Positions 28,295 through 38,272 of a DNA stretch of 64,000 bases are shown here, in pieces. Positions within the stretch are counted from its first letter, which is position 1. Each line of letters begins with the position of its first letter. The position numbers were made by a program, and so were the translations under genes. The notes beneath the pieces are model-generated. The model was not told where the DNA came from, made no database searches, and saw only the letters and a program-made list of their open reading frames with translations. This DNA comes from Methanogenium organophilum (GTDB taxonomy: Archaea; Halobacteriota; Methanomicrobia; Methanomicrobiales; Methanomicrobiaceae): contig NZ_CP113361.1 of the NCBI RefSeq assembly GCF_026684035.1, forward strand, positions 2,504,715 through 2,568,714. Reading direction: 5' to 3'.

Positions 28295-29130
28295 TGCCGG
28301 TAAAAAAGGCAGTCATCCCTGCAGCAGGATTTGGAATACGTTTTTTACCGGTTACTAAAGCACAGCCAAAAGAGATGCTCCCCGTAGTTAATAAGCCTGT
28401 TATTCAGTATGTTATTGAAGAGACATACCAATCGGATATCCATCAGATTTTGTTAATAACCGGTAGACATAAGAGAGCGATCGAAGATCATCTGGATAAA
28501 GCCAATATTAACGGTCATTCTGATTTGCTTGAAGAATTCGAAGAATTACTGGAAAAAATGCAAATATTCTACATCAGGCAGAAAAAACAGTCCGGTCTGG
28601 GAGATGCGGTGTCGTATGCTGAATCCTTTATAGATGGGGATCCCTTTGCATTACTATTGGGGGATAATATTACTCTCCCTAACTGTACGAAGGAACTCGT
28701 TGACATTTATGAACAGTACAATGCACCTGTTATTGCAATTGAAGAAATACCTGATGATAAAATAAAAAATCATGGGGTTATTAAAGGAAAGAAGGTTTCT
28801 TCAAATATATTTAAAATTGAAGAAATGGTCGAAAAACCCGATGAACCAATTTCAAATCTGGCAATTATTGGGCGTTATATTCTAACTCCGGATATTTTTG
28901 ATTATCTGTCAAAAACAGATAGAGGATTAAATGGAGAACTCCAGTTAACAGATGCACTGAGGGACATGGTTCTTGATGGAAAAGAGATGTATGCCGCGAT
29001 TCATACAGGAAGGCGCTATGATCTGGGGAACAGTTTCGACTGGCTAAAAGCTAATATTGAACTCGCACTCGAAGATAACGAGATTGGTGTATCACTGAGA
29101 AATTGCCTTAATGCAAAATTAGGGAACTGA
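28294..29130 (+). CDS. galU: UTP-glucose-1-phosphate uridylyltransferase
   Basis: Forms UDP-glucose. 278 residues. VIPAAGFGIRFLPVTKAQPK (nucleotide loop), EMLPVVNKPVIQYVIEE, FALLLGDNI and VEKPDEP are family hallmarks. The ATG overlaps the stop of the dehydrogenase gene by one base (TAATG). A GTG 9 nt earlier is the alternative. Length is normal for archaeal/bacterial GalU. Confidence 0.95.
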   Translation: MPVKKAVIPAAGFGIRFLPVTKAQPKEMLPVVNKPVIQYVIEETYQSDIHQILLITGRHKRAIEDHLDKANINGHSDLLEEFEELLEKMQIFYIRQKKQSGLGDAVSYAESFIDGDPFALLLGDNITLPNCTKELVDIYEQYNAPVIAIEEIPDDKIKNHGVIKGKKVSSNIFKIEEMVEKPDEPISNLAIIGRYILTPDIFDYLSKTDRGLNGELQLTDALRDMVLDGKEMYAAIHTGRRYDLGNSFDWLKANIELALEDNEIGVSLRNCLNAKLGN

Positions 29131-29133
29131 GAT

Positions 29134-30090
29134 ATGGCAAAAATTGTAATAACCGGAGGAGCAGGATTTATTGGATCTCATATTGCAGAAAGTCTGGTAA
29201 CTGATAATGAAGTTGTTGTCATCGATAATCTTGATGGTTATTATTCTCCTTCATTAAAACAGAGAAATCTGGACAGTATTTCTGCGAAAGGTGATTATAC
29301 ATTCATTAATGGTGACATAACAGATCTCAAATTTGTAAGGAGCGTTATCAGTAGTGATGTTGACTATGTCTACCATGAAGCAGCACAGGCAGGAGTCCGA
29401 ATTTCAGTAGAAGATCCGTTCAAACCAAATGATGTTAATGTAGTAGGCACTCTGAATGTCCTTCAGTCATCCCTTGATGCTGGTGTAAATCGTGTTATCA
29501 ATGCATCATCTTCTTCAGTTTACGGCAAAGTCGAATATCTTCCATTCGACGAAAAGCATCCAACTCAGCCAGTCTCTCCTTATGGCGTGTCAAAGCTTGC
29601 AGCCGAGCACTACTGCAGAGTCTTTAATGAAGTATATGACCTCTCGACCGTGTCCCTTCGGTACTTCACTGTCTATGGTCCGAGGATGCGCCCAGACCTT
29701 GCAATCTCGATATTCACCGACAGGATGCTGAAAAATGAACCGATTACTATCTTTGGCAATGGAGAACAGACACGGGACTTCACCTACATCGATGATATTG
29801 TAAAGGCAAATCTGAACCTGCTAAAGAAGAGTAACGCCGATGGTTGTGCAATGAATATCGGCGGAGGAAACCGAATTACCGTAAATGAACTGTTGACCTA
29901 TTTACGGAAGATTACAGGAAGTATGTCTGAGGTGATTTATTCAGATCAGCAAAAGGGTGATGCAGAGCATACCCTTGCGGATACGGGATTCGCAAGGGAA
30001 CATATTGGATACGTGCCAGAGATAGACATAGAAAATGGTCTGAAGAAATTTGTAGAGTGGTATACAAAATCTCTACAGCACCTGTCCTAA
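29134..30090 (+). CDS. NAD-dependent nucleotide-sugar epimerase (UDP-glucose/glucuronate 4-epimerase-like)
   Basis: 318 residues, extended SDR. GGAGFIGSHIAESL (NAD loop), ASSSSVYG (catalytic Ser/Thr region), YGVSKLAAEHY (YxxxK), FGNGEQTRDFTYIDDIV. Begins 3 nt after galU. Following galU and UDP-glucose dehydrogenase in the same operon, it most likely makes UDP-galactose or UDP-galacturonate. The slightly higher GC of its 3' half relative to its neighbours is a mild oddity. Confidence 0.9.
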   Translation: MAKIVITGGAGFIGSHIAESLVTDNEVVVIDNLDGYYSPSLKQRNLDSISAKGDYTFINGDITDLKFVRSVISSDVDYVYHEAAQAGVRISVEDPFKPNDVNVVGTLNVLQSSLDAGVNRVINASSSSVYGKVEYLPFDEKHPTQPVSPYGVSKLAAEHYCRVFNEVYDLSTVSLRYFTVYGPRMRPDLAISIFTDRMLKNEPITIFGNGEQTRDFTYIDDIVKANLNLLKKSNADGCAMNIGGGNRITVNELLTYLRKITGSMSEVIYSDQQKGDAEHTLADTGFAREHIGYVPEIDIENGLKKFVEWYTKSLQHLS

Positions 30091-30106
30091 TGGATTACAT
30101 ATTTTC

Positions 30107-31240
30107 ATGAAGTTATTGGTCTGCACATCAGAATATTTTCCTCAGGGCGCCGGTATCGCCAATGTTGTTTACAATGTCGTTGAGCAACTCAAAGAAATGG
30201 GTGTTGAGTGTACAGTATGTTCGCCAACAGGGCCAGACATCAAACTTGGAAGCCTTACTTTAATACAAAAGACCGGTATAATCGGGCTGATAAGCTACTG
30301 GAACCAGGTTTCGCACCATTTTAAGAATAATGACTATGATGCTGTATGGCTCCAAAATCCATTTATTATCTCAGGAAATCCTTTTGCAAACTGCCTTGTA
30401 ACGATGCATTCAACATATTATGGATCGAGTACCCGCGGAGTTGGGAATCTTCCGTTTCATCTGTATAAGTCATTTGTTGCCCATATCGAACGATTCTGTC
30501 TCACTCGCATGCATCCGGATACGTACTTTACCGGAGTTGCTCAAACAGTCTGTGAGGAAATGGAGAAAATTGGGATTTCCAGAGATCAGATCACCTATAT
30601 CCCAAATGGGGCAAACACCTCACAATTTTTTCCCTCAACAGAAAAAGAAATGCTACGGAAAATGCTTGGAATACCCGAAGGTGAGATTGTCCTTCTAAGC
30701 GTAGGTCGTTTAACCGCAGCCAAACAACCTTTTACCCTTATCAAGGTCTTTTCAAACCTTGAGAGTACGCTGAAAAATGTAACTCTCTATATCGCAGGTA
30801 CAGGCGAACTCTTTGAGGAAACAAAAAACCTTGCACAGAAAATGGGGGTGAAAAAAGTTATTTTCCTTGGGTATGTGGATCACGATTGTGATCTTTCAGA
30901 CTACTATGCCTGCTCTGATTACTACATTATGACTTCAAATTACGAAGGGCTACCTCTTACACTGTTGGAGGCTATGGCATCCGGATTGCCGTGCATTGTA
31001 TCTGATATCCCAAACTTAAGGATTGTAAAGGATGCAAATTGTGGGATTGCTGTTGAATTTAGAAGCGTAGATAAATCAACCAATAAAATTATTGATTATC
31101 TTAATTGTGAACACAAGGATCATTCAATTAATGCCAGAAAATGTATAGAAAATAATTTTGACTGGAAAATCATTGCAGAAGAATATCAGAAGATATTTTA
31201 TAAAACAAACCCCGAAAATGATGCCGATAACCATAATTGA
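30107..31240 (+). CDS. Glycosyltransferase, GT4 family
   Basis: 377 residues, GT-B fold. TSEYFPQGAGIANVVYNVVEQL at the N-terminus, IPNGANTSQFFPS, LSVGRLTAAKQPFTLIKVF and the donor motif NYEGLPLTLLEAMASGLPCIV. Starts 16 nt after the epimerase and closes the plus-strand operon. The last part of the gene (after about 31050) becomes more AT-rich. Sugar specificity unknown. Confidence 0.92.
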   Translation: MKLLVCTSEYFPQGAGIANVVYNVVEQLKEMGVECTVCSPTGPDIKLGSLTLIQKTGIIGLISYWNQVSHHFKNNDYDAVWLQNPFIISGNPFANCLVTMHSTYYGSSTRGVGNLPFHLYKSFVAHIERFCLTRMHPDTYFTGVAQTVCEEMEKIGISRDQITYIPNGANTSQFFPSTEKEMLRKMLGIPEGEIVLLSVGRLTAAKQPFTLIKVFSNLESTLKNVTLYIAGTGELFEETKNLAQKMGVKKVIFLGYVDHDCDLSDYYACSDYYIMTSNYEGLPLTLLEAMASGLPCIVSDIPNLRIVKDANCGIAVEFRSVDKSTNKIIDYLNCEHKDHSINARKCIENNFDWKIIAEEYQKIFYKTNPENDADNHN

Positions 31241-31562
31241 GCCAATATTCATATTTATATTCGCCCTCCGATGGCCTCAGGAACACGGAACAGAATCTTT
31301 TCACTGAATTATTCAATCTGATACTCAGGATTTCATATTTTTGGTTTACCCGTTCAATTCCATCACCTGGAGAAAGACATATTTTCAATTAGCTAAAATA
31401 GGATCTACTTTCAGTTTTCTCTTTATTTTGTCGATACAAACCGTGCTCAGAACATATATATTGTTGTCAGCTAGCAAAGTCAGTTTCATAAAATATCCTT
31501 TTTTTAATCTGTTTGATATTTCATTTAAACTGCCAAAAAACAGAATTTAAATATTATTCAAT
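31241..31562. other. Convergent intergenic region
   Basis: Meeting point of the plus-strand locus and the minus-strand locus. No gene recognised. T-rich stretches on each strand (for example around 31498-31505) may terminate transcription from both sides. Confidence 0.4.
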
Positions 31563-32087
31563 CTACACCCTGTATTTTACCACCTTTGCAGGATTCCCGA
31601 CAGCAATTCCATAATCCGGGATATCCTTTACCACGATGCTCCCGGCACCGACAACTGCACCTGTTCCAATAGTAACCCCCTTAAGAATTGTGACATTAGC
31701 TCCGATCCACACATCATCACCAATAAAAACAGGTTTTTTGTAATGTGGTTGTTCCCGGATAAGAAGATCTCGTTTTAAGCCATGATCCCTGGCCCAGATA
31801 ATTGTTTTTGGGCCAATCTGAACATCATTGCCTATTGTAATCTCTCCAAGAAAATGGCATCCGGCATTCATATAAAAATTATCACCAATTGTGATAATCG
31901 GATCTCCCAAAAGTCTACAATATGGTTCGACTATTGCTTTTCCGTTAAAATTAACAGAAGAAAAAGTACAATTCTTATGTATTAAAACGCCATTACGTCT
32001 TAAATTAACTCTTTTAATATAATTGATCAAATAATTTTTAACGCCCTTAGACATACTTCCACCACACTCATGAAAATCGCTTTGCAA
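31563..32087 (-). CDS. Hexapeptide-repeat O-acyltransferase (maltose/colanic-acid acetyltransferase-like)
   Basis: 174 residues, left-handed beta-helix acyltransferase transferring acetyl (or another acyl) from CoA to a sugar hydroxyl. Hexapeptide repeats appear as ITIGNDVQIGPKTII and VFIGDDVWIGANVTILKGVT, followed by IGTGAVVGAGSIVVKDIPDY and the family end GNPAKVVKYRV. The His of WARDHGLKRD is in the usual catalytic position. Starts at 32087 or 32054 (MSKGVKNYL). Both overlap the ATP-grasp gene, by 61 or 28 nt. Confidence 0.87.
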   Translation of the reverse strand: MQSDFHECGGSMSKGVKNYLINYIKRVNLRRNGVLIHKNCTFSSVNFNGKAIVEPYCRLLGDPIITIGDNFYMNAGCHFLGEITIGNDVQIGPKTIIWARDHGLKRDLLIREQPHYKKPVFIGDDVWIGANVTILKGVTIGTGAVVGAGSIVVKDIPDYGIAVGNPAKVVKYRV

Positions 32088-33205
32088 TCTATCAGAAATG
32101 GCTTGATATCATGCAGATCATAAATCGCAAAATATGTTTTTTTTGATTTGAAAATATTGTAAACAAAAATTTTTCTGTAGTATTTCCTTCTTATCAGATT
32201 AAGAATCTCATGTTTCAGATAAACAAAATGTATTTCAATATCCTTTATCTGTGTTTGTTTCTCTATAATTTGTCCGATTGCATCGAGATATTGTGCATAT
32301 TGAACAGTAACATTTGATAAATTTCCTACCCTATTCCACATCGTTGAACGGAGATTAATTTCCATTAATTTGAATTTACCATCCCGAGAATCATACTTAA
32401 ATTCCGATTCGATAATTCCTTTGAGATCCATACCTTCAAAAAGAATTCGTCCCTGTTGCAAAACCTGGTTTGGCGCTTCATTTGAAGCACTGGAAAAAAC
32501 CCCATAATCATCTGGAAACTGGGATAATTTTTTTCCGGTCCATTCACTAAGAATCTCTCCATCCTGACTCCGATATCCTACATATGCATAAATATTTGTA
32601 CTATCTCCGGGGATTATTTCTGATGCCAAAAACGTTATCCCGGACCCAAGATAATCCTCAAGCAATTCCCGTTTTTCTTCCAGTTCGTTTTTGCTTTCCA
32701 GTTTAAGATTTTTAAAAACATTGATCTTCTGATCATCCCGTCTATTTGGTTTTATTAAAATGGGATATTGAATTGTATTAATAGAATTTAGCTGATCAAT
32801 GTCATCCACCGGGATTGTCTTGGGATGAGGTAATCCTAATTTTTCACAGTATAAATATTGAGAATATTTATCAAAGCATTCCAAAAAATTATCATAATTA
32901 TAGGGCAAAAAGCAGAATGAAGCAATATCCGGGTGTATTTTGTGAAGATTTTGCATTTGCAGTTCATCAGTTGGAAAAATAATAATCTGTTCATATTCCT
33001 TATGTAAACTGTTAAGTTTCTCATATAAGCACTCTGGCGATTTGTTAATAAGAACAAATTTTTTTATTTTATTACTATATGATGCAATTTTTCTGGAGGT
33101 ATCAAAAAGGATGATATTTTCGACATTTTTTTCATAAAGTTCCTGAATAATTGAATAACCGTTTACATATCCTCCGAGAACTAAAGCACAATTATTTTTC
33201 TTCAT
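32027..33205 (-). CDS. ATP-grasp family protein
   Basis: 392 residues. N-terminal ALVLGGYVNGYSIIQELYEK is a Rossmann-like preATP-grasp part, then YPILIKPNRRD (about 148-158) is the ATP-binding Lys strand and LMEINLRSTMWNR near residue 290 the metal-binding Glu/Asn/Arg end, as in carboxylate-amine/thiol ligases of the ATP-grasp fold. Similar proteins sit in many polysaccharide clusters and are thought to attach amino acids or other amines to sugar acids, but the substrate here is unknown. It overlaps the acyltransferase and follows the deacetylase by 35 nt. Confidence 0.8.
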   Translation of the reverse strand: MKKNNCALVLGGYVNGYSIIQELYEKNVENIILFDTSRKIASYSNKIKKFVLINKSPECLYEKLNSLHKEYEQIIIFPTDELQMQNLHKIHPDIASFCFLPYNYDNFLECFDKYSQYLYCEKLGLPHPKTIPVDDIDQLNSINTIQYPILIKPNRRDDQKINVFKNLKLESKNELEEKRELLEDYLGSGITFLASEIIPGDSTNIYAYVGYRSQDGEILSEWTGKKLSQFPDDYGVFSSASNEAPNQVLQQGRILFEGMDLKGIIESEFKYDSRDGKFKLMEINLRSTMWNRVGNLSNVTVQYAQYLDAIGQIIEKQTQIKDIEIHFVYLKHEILNLIRRKYYRKIFVYNIFKSKKTYFAIYDLHDIKPFLIDCKAIFMSVVEVCLRALKII

Positions 33206-33240
33206 TTATCGTACCAGACATTTTGGTAACAATAATTATG

Positions 33241-34293
33241 TCACCGATTTCTCATATACCTGAAATTGTGTTCAATTTCCTCTCCACTTGTAATCCATGC
33301 ATTTTTCTCATAGCAGTATTCAAGAATCTTAATATACATCTTTTTCTCAGTTGTTCCATCCAGGAACATAGAATTATGCCACAAAAGCGTGAAAACTCCC
33401 CTGCATTCTTCAACTCTATCAATGAGACGTTTAACACAATCCAGAGCTACATCAGAGCTAAGTCTCATATAATCAGAAAATATCGTACCATCCATCACCA
33501 CAAGTGGAATCTCAAGAATATCTATTATAGAACCAGAATTAAGGTTATATGGCATAAAGGGGTGGCACATTCCGTTCCTAAAACCGATACAATCTGCATA
33601 CCCCAATGTTGTATCATAGAGAAATCCTGCATTGGCTATATGTTCCCATGTATCCGGGGTGCGGAAGCGGAGATAATGATTCCGGTAACCAACAATCGTT
33701 GTTCCAAGGACATTCTCCAGTCTCTTTTTTTCATCACTGATACGATCATAGGAATTATAAGCTTCATGCCCCCCATGAAGTCCCACCTCACACCCACGAG
33801 ATCTGATTATTCTCAGATCATCTTTCAGATCCATAACATCGTATGAATAATCCAGATCTCCTGGTTGTAAAGCAAGGAAATAAAAACTTGATTTGGCATT
33901 ATATTTTTCTTCCAAATCCATTATTTCTTCAAAATTACATAATGGGTATCGTTTATTGAGTGCACCTTTGATGGATACTGAAAGTCCATTTTTGTCCAGT
34001 CTACAGAGATTTTTTGCTACAAGATATCTTCTTTCGGGAATACTGCGGAAAACAATGTCGATATCATGTGTAAGGCAAACAGCAAATTTTTTACCATCCG
34101 GGTATTCTGGTTTATAGCCAGAATCCATCAGAAATTGGGATACATCCGGTTTAAAAATGTCTCTTGTTTTGCTGAGATAATATGAAAAACGATCGTGCTG
34201 ATCTCGGAATTCGGGATTGTATTCTTCCTTTCGGGTAAAATTATCCCATAATTCCGCCTGATTTTGAATTCTTTCAAGATATTCCCTGTTCAT
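33241..34293 (-). CDS. Polysaccharide-deacetylase-like (NodB fold) protein
   Basis: 350 residues. The CE4-type elements are LTHDID (about 74-79), the HGGHEAY histidine pair (about 174-180) and YRNHYLRF, matching the metal-binding Asp/His/His and the following Arg motif. No signal peptide, so cytoplasmic. It may deacetylate a nucleotide- or lipid-linked N-acetyl sugar before modification. It lies 11 nt after wecB, whose product is an N-acetylhexosamine nucleotide. Confidence 0.82.
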   Translation of the reverse strand: MNREYLERIQNQAELWDNFTRKEEYNPEFRDQHDRFSYYLSKTRDIFKPDVSQFLMDSGYKPEYPDGKKFAVCLTHDIDIVFRSIPERRYLVAKNLCRLDKNGLSVSIKGALNKRYPLCNFEEIMDLEEKYNAKSSFYFLALQPGDLDYSYDVMDLKDDLRIIRSRGCEVGLHGGHEAYNSYDRISDEKKRLENVLGTTIVGYRNHYLRFRTPDTWEHIANAGFLYDTTLGYADCIGFRNGMCHPFMPYNLNSGSIIDILEIPLVVMDGTIFSDYMRLSSDVALDCVKRLIDRVEECRGVFTLLWHNSMFLDGTTEKKMYIKILEYCYEKNAWITSGEEIEHNFRYMRNR

Positions 34294-34304
34294 GAATAAT
34301 CCTT

Positions 34305-35423
34305 TTAATCATTAATTGAGGAGATTACTGAACAGATCTTTTCTGCAGCATCCCCTTTGCCAAATCTATCAAATGATTTTATTCGTTCAGATGGAACATC
34401 ACGGACCGAATCAACAATTTTTTTAGAATCCGCCCCGACTAGCACATTCCACCCGTTTTCCAGTGTCTCCATCCACTCAGTATTTTCCCGTAGTGTGACA
34501 CAGGGCACTTTAAGGATATACGCCTCTTTCTGTACCCCTCCAGAGTCAGTGAGAATCATCTTCGCATGTTTCATCAGATGGAGCATGTCTAGATACGAAA
34601 AGGGTTCAGTCAAACGAATATTCCCAGGGAGGTCACTATATATTCCATATTCTTTCAGGCATTTTACTGTCCGTGGGTGGGCAGGAAATATGATTGCCGA
34701 ATTGAAGGAATTACCCGTTTTGCAGACATCACCCATACCATTTGATTCACTGATTACCCCAAATGCCTCCATAATATTTCTCAGGTTCTCTTCAGAATCA
34801 GTGTTTGAGGCCCGGTGGACGGTTGCAACATAATATTCACCCTCATAAATACCCAGGTCATCAAGAATTTTTGAGGACTGTTCTGCAATTTCGACATTAT
34901 TGATAAGAGCGTCAACCATCACATCCCCTGTGAGATAAACTCCCTTTGTTATTCCTTCCGCAGCAAGATTCTCAACCGCTGTTTGTGTCGGGCAGAAGAG
35001 CAGATTTGAAACATGATCGGTTATAATTCGGTTAATTTCCTCTGGCATCGACCTGTCATAACTCCGCAGACCTGCTTCCACGTGGGCAACGGGAATATGC
35101 AGTTTCACAGCCGCAAGGGACCCCGCGAGTGTGGAATTGGTATCACCATAGACAAGTACCATATCCGGCTGCTCTTTTTGAAGAACGTTTTCAATCTCAG
35201 CAAGCATCTTCCCGGTCTGCCCACCCTGGGGGCCGGACCCAATACCCAGATTATAATCCGGTGCCGGTATTGCAAGTTCGGTAAAAAAGATATCCGACAT
35301 ATTGGCATCATAATGCTGCCCGGTATGGACGATTATTTCTTCATGCTCTTTTCTAATTGCCTGTGAGACAGGAGCACACTTAATAAACTGGGGACGGGCC
35401 CCAACTATGGTGACAATCTTCAT
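34305..35423 (-). CDS. wecB: UDP-N-acetylglucosamine 2-epimerase (non-hydrolysing)
   Basis: Interconverts UDP-GlcNAc and UDP-ManNAc. 372 residues, GT-B-like fold. VGARPQFIKCAPVSQAI at the N-terminus, HTGQHYDANMSD, VYGDTNSTLAGSLAA, HVEAGLRSYDRSMPEEINR and LTDSGGVQKEA are all family-defining. First gene of the wecB-deacetylase-ATP-grasp-acyltransferase unit. Its GC is higher than that of the genes around it. Confidence 0.96.
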   Translation of the reverse strand: MKIVTIVGARPQFIKCAPVSQAIRKEHEEIIVHTGQHYDANMSDIFFTELAIPAPDYNLGIGSGPQGGQTGKMLAEIENVLQKEQPDMVLVYGDTNSTLAGSLAAVKLHIPVAHVEAGLRSYDRSMPEEINRIITDHVSNLLFCPTQTAVENLAAEGITKGVYLTGDVMVDALINNVEIAEQSSKILDDLGIYEGEYYVATVHRASNTDSEENLRNIMEAFGVISESNGMGDVCKTGNSFNSAIIFPAHPRTVKCLKEYGIYSDLPGNIRLTEPFSYLDMLHLMKHAKMILTDSGGVQKEAYILKVPCVTLRENTEWMETLENGWNVLVGADSKKIVDSVRDVPSERIKSFDRFGKGDAAEKICSVISSIND

Positions 35424-36418
35424 CTGTTTAATACCCTCATTCTCAATTTAGCAGTATTTTTCTCATTTTCAAGTTATCTGTAGGTATTCAGACTGAATCT
35501 GAAATAATGAGGTTCCCAATCCATCACTCCAGCGAAATAATACCGGAATACCTATAATACAGACAAATACCGGGTCATGTTTTTAGCCTTAGAGTCAAAT
35601 TCCAGTAGATTATACACTCCTGCAATCCAGGCATCAGACTTAGGCAATGTCTCTCCCCGTAACCGTTCATATTCAAGTTATAGTAATTGGCAATACATAA
35701 ATAGTACATGCAATAATTTTATTTTTTGATATGCACGACAGTGCACATATTAAGATTAGTTATTCTGTAATTGGTTGAATCAGGATTGTCTGTCTTCATG
35801 GAAAAAGGTTTAAAGAGACCTTGCTGAAACGTATGGCGGACATTCAATTTTACTGAAAATATATATAGGATCTTCTGGTTCATTCATGTCCAGAGAGAGG
35901 TCTGTTATTTATCTGGTATGTGATCAAAGCCGTACTCATACATTCTCATTAATAATTCATTTCCATGGAGCAGAATACTGGTCCGGTCCATGTTGATATC
36001 TATCCCCTGTGTTTTCTTTTTCCAAAAAAATATCTCTGAAATTCAGTATTTCATACAACGAGGTTATCGAATCAGTCGTACCAATAGAAAATACCATATT
36101 TCAGCTCGATTACATGCGGTCATAATTTTGTCTGCATTTTGGTCAATTGAAATATTTCTATGAACAAACATAGTTCTTTTAAAATGGATAAAATTAGGCT
36201 AAAACAGATTATAATAAGATAATGGGCCTCAAAAACCAATGAAGATAAATCAAAATAGTATTTTATGAGGATACGTAATCCTAAGTAAAATACGTGCATT
36301 TCAAAGAAGGTTTGAAGAGAGAAATCATCATACCAACTCCTCCTTTTAGCATATAAAAAATGATGAAATATCCAAAAAAAAGAACTATTTATTTATGCCA
36401 AATAAAACGTGTTCAAAA
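35424..36418. other. 1-kb gene-poor region
   Basis: No gene recognised on either strand. Holds the promoter region of wecB on its left and, on its right, the tail of the transporter module. AT-rich, with no clear repeats. Fragmented reading frames only. Confidence 0.45.
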
Positions 36419-36775
36419 TCATATAAAATCTAAATTAAATATCGCCACTCCTAAAATAATTATCAAAACAGATCCGATTATCCTTGGATTTACCTCCTCT
36501 TTCAAAAAAACCGATGAGAAAATTACCACTACAACAAAATTTAATCCCGTAAGTGCATAAAATACTTTAAGGTCTATCTCACGGAGCGCTAACACGGTTG
36601 AAATTGTAACAAGCACAAAAATCGCATATGCACATACAATCGGTAATTTCAAATAATCACCAATAAATCCTCTGAATCTCCCATCACGCCCTGCTGCCCA
36701 CTTTAAAATCGTCTGTGATATCCCAGTCAGAAGAATTGATAAAATTGCAAAAAAAAGACCTCCGGTTGGTATCAT
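36419..36775 (-). CDS. Small EamA/SMR-type transporter (ArnF-like)
   Basis: 118 residues with four hydrophobic helices, the size and layout of small multidrug resistance proteins and of ArnE/ArnF, the pair thought to move undecaprenyl-phosphate-aminoarabinose across the membrane. Overlaps the preceding, similar gene by 4 nt and follows an ArnC-like transferase, so a heterodimeric flippase for a polyprenyl-phosphate sugar is the best reading (inference from context). Confidence 0.75.
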   Translation of the reverse strand: MIPTGGLFFAILSILLTGISQTILKWAAGRDGRFRGFIGDYLKLPIVCAYAIFVLVTISTVLALREIDLKVFYALTGLNFVVVVIFSSVFLKEEVNPRIIGSVLIIILGVAIFNLDFI

Positions 36776-37179
36776 TGTACATCACTTTTCAGATCAGAAT
36801 TGTCATCTAAAGTTTGCCTGTTTTTGAACTCCCGTGATAGCACTGCAATACCAATAGAGATCAATAAAAGACCGATGATATTTTCAACAGTAATTCCTTC
36901 GCTAAAAAGCACAGCTGAGGCAATAAGGATTACAAAATTAACAATACTCATAAAGGGATAAGCTAATGATAGAGGGTAATGTTTCAGGGCCTGCTGCCAT
37001 ACCAACGCCTGAAATACCATACATACGAGAGAGAATATATAGAACATATTTGTTAGGATATTTAACGGAAAAGATGACAGGATAGAGATGCTCATCGCTG
37101 CATATTTCCCGGTGATGCCCGCCATTGCCTGAAAGAGGATGGCAAGAATAATAAAGAGATAATTTGAATGTTCTTTCAT
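36772..37179 (-). CDS. Small EamA/SMR-type transporter (ArnE-like)
   Basis: 135 residues, four predicted transmembrane helices (for example YPLSLAYPFMSIVNFVILIA) with a hydrophilic C-terminus. Starts one base after the stop of the GT2 gene and overlaps the second small transporter. Expected partner in a two-subunit flippase. See the following gene for reasoning. Confidence 0.75.
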   Translation of the reverse strand: MKEHSNYLFIILAILFQAMAGITGKYAAMSISILSSFPLNILTNMFYIFSLVCMVFQALVWQQALKHYPLSLAYPFMSIVNFVILIASAVLFSEGITVENIIGLLLISIGIAVLSREFKNRQTLDDNSDLKSDVQ

Positions 37180-37180
37180 T

Positions 37181-38116
37181 TTAAAGATATTTCTCCCCGA
37201 TTACATACTGTTGTCCATACGATACTTCAACAAGAACTCTCCTTAAATATTCTCCAATAATGCCAAGAGACAGTAATATCATTCCTGATAAAAATGACAC
37301 CGCAACCATAAGGGAACTCCATCCAATAATGCCAAAAGAAGGATCTGTCAGACTTCGTATAATCACTGATATTCCATATAAAATGCTAAGAATACTGGTA
37401 ATAAATCCTAATGAACTAATCAGTGTCAATGGAAGAACAGAGTGATTAATAATTAAGTTTAATGAGAGTTTTATATACTTCAGAAATGAATAATTAGATT
37501 GTCCTTTTTTTCTTGGGTTATGAATAACTTCAACATCGGTAACATTGTCCATTGATGTACTTTCACTGATTACTGCTGCCAAAAAAATATATGAGCCTTT
37601 AAACGTACAGGCATTTTTTATTACATCTCTTGAAAAAATTGCAAAACTCGAAAGATAAACAGAATCAGGGATTTTTAAAATATTATGCATTAATTTTTCA
37701 AATATATGGCTGAAAAAATTTTCAGTCCTGCTATGTTGTTTTTGAATATATCTCCCATAAACGACATCATATCCTTCTTTTATCTTATTTAACAGCACAG
37801 GTATCTCTTCAGGAGGATGCTGAAGATCATCATCCATGATAACTATATAATCTCCTTTGGCAAAATGGAAGCCGCATAGCGTTGCATTATGCTGTCCAAA
37901 ATTTCTCTGCAAATGGATAATTCGTATATTATTATTTTTCCGGCTAATTTTTTGTAATATGTCCCAACTATTATCAGAACTGCAGTCATCAATAAAGATG
38001 ATTTCATAATCTTCAATTCCCTTTGAAAATACTGCAGCAAGCCTGTCAGTTAATTCAACTAACGTATTCTCGCTGTTATAAACAGGAATTACTACTGAAA
38101 TTTTTTGATTTGCCAT
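37181..38116 (-). CDS. Polyprenyl-phosphate glycosyltransferase, GT2 family (ArnC/GtrB/DPM1-like)
   Basis: 311 residues. GT-A catalytic domain with VVIPVYNSENTL, DDCSSDNSW and the metal-binding DDDLQHPPEE (about 95-104), then two C-terminal transmembrane helices (about 232-255 and 267-290) and the short tail GEYLRRVLVEV. This is the arrangement of enzymes that move one sugar from a nucleotide to a membrane polyprenyl phosphate. Followed by two ArnE/ArnF-type proteins as in bacterial aminoarabinose operons. Confidence 0.92.
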   Translation of the reverse strand: MANQKISVVIPVYNSENTLVELTDRLAAVFSKGIEDYEIIFIDDCSSDNSWDILQKISRKNNNIRIIHLQRNFGQHNATLCGFHFAKGDYIVIMDDDLQHPPEEIPVLLNKIKEGYDVVYGRYIQKQHSRTENFFSHIFEKLMHNILKIPDSVYLSSFAIFSRDVIKNACTFKGSYIFLAAVISESTSMDNVTDVEVIHNPRKKGQSNYSFLKYIKLSLNLIINHSVLPLTLISSLGFITSILSILYGISVIIRSLTDPSFGIIGWSSLMVAVSFLSGMILLSLGIIGEYLRRVLVEVSYGQQYVIGEKYL

Positions 38117-38272
38117 TTTCTGCCCCCCCTTCAGGATTATTTACACTCTTTTTAAATCCTCTTTTGATTCCTGTCCGACCCTCTACGCTACCTCATGTAT
38201 CTTATGGGATACATCTGCGACTCAAACACATATGCATTTCAGGATACTCCATTGCATTTTAAGCAAAATATA

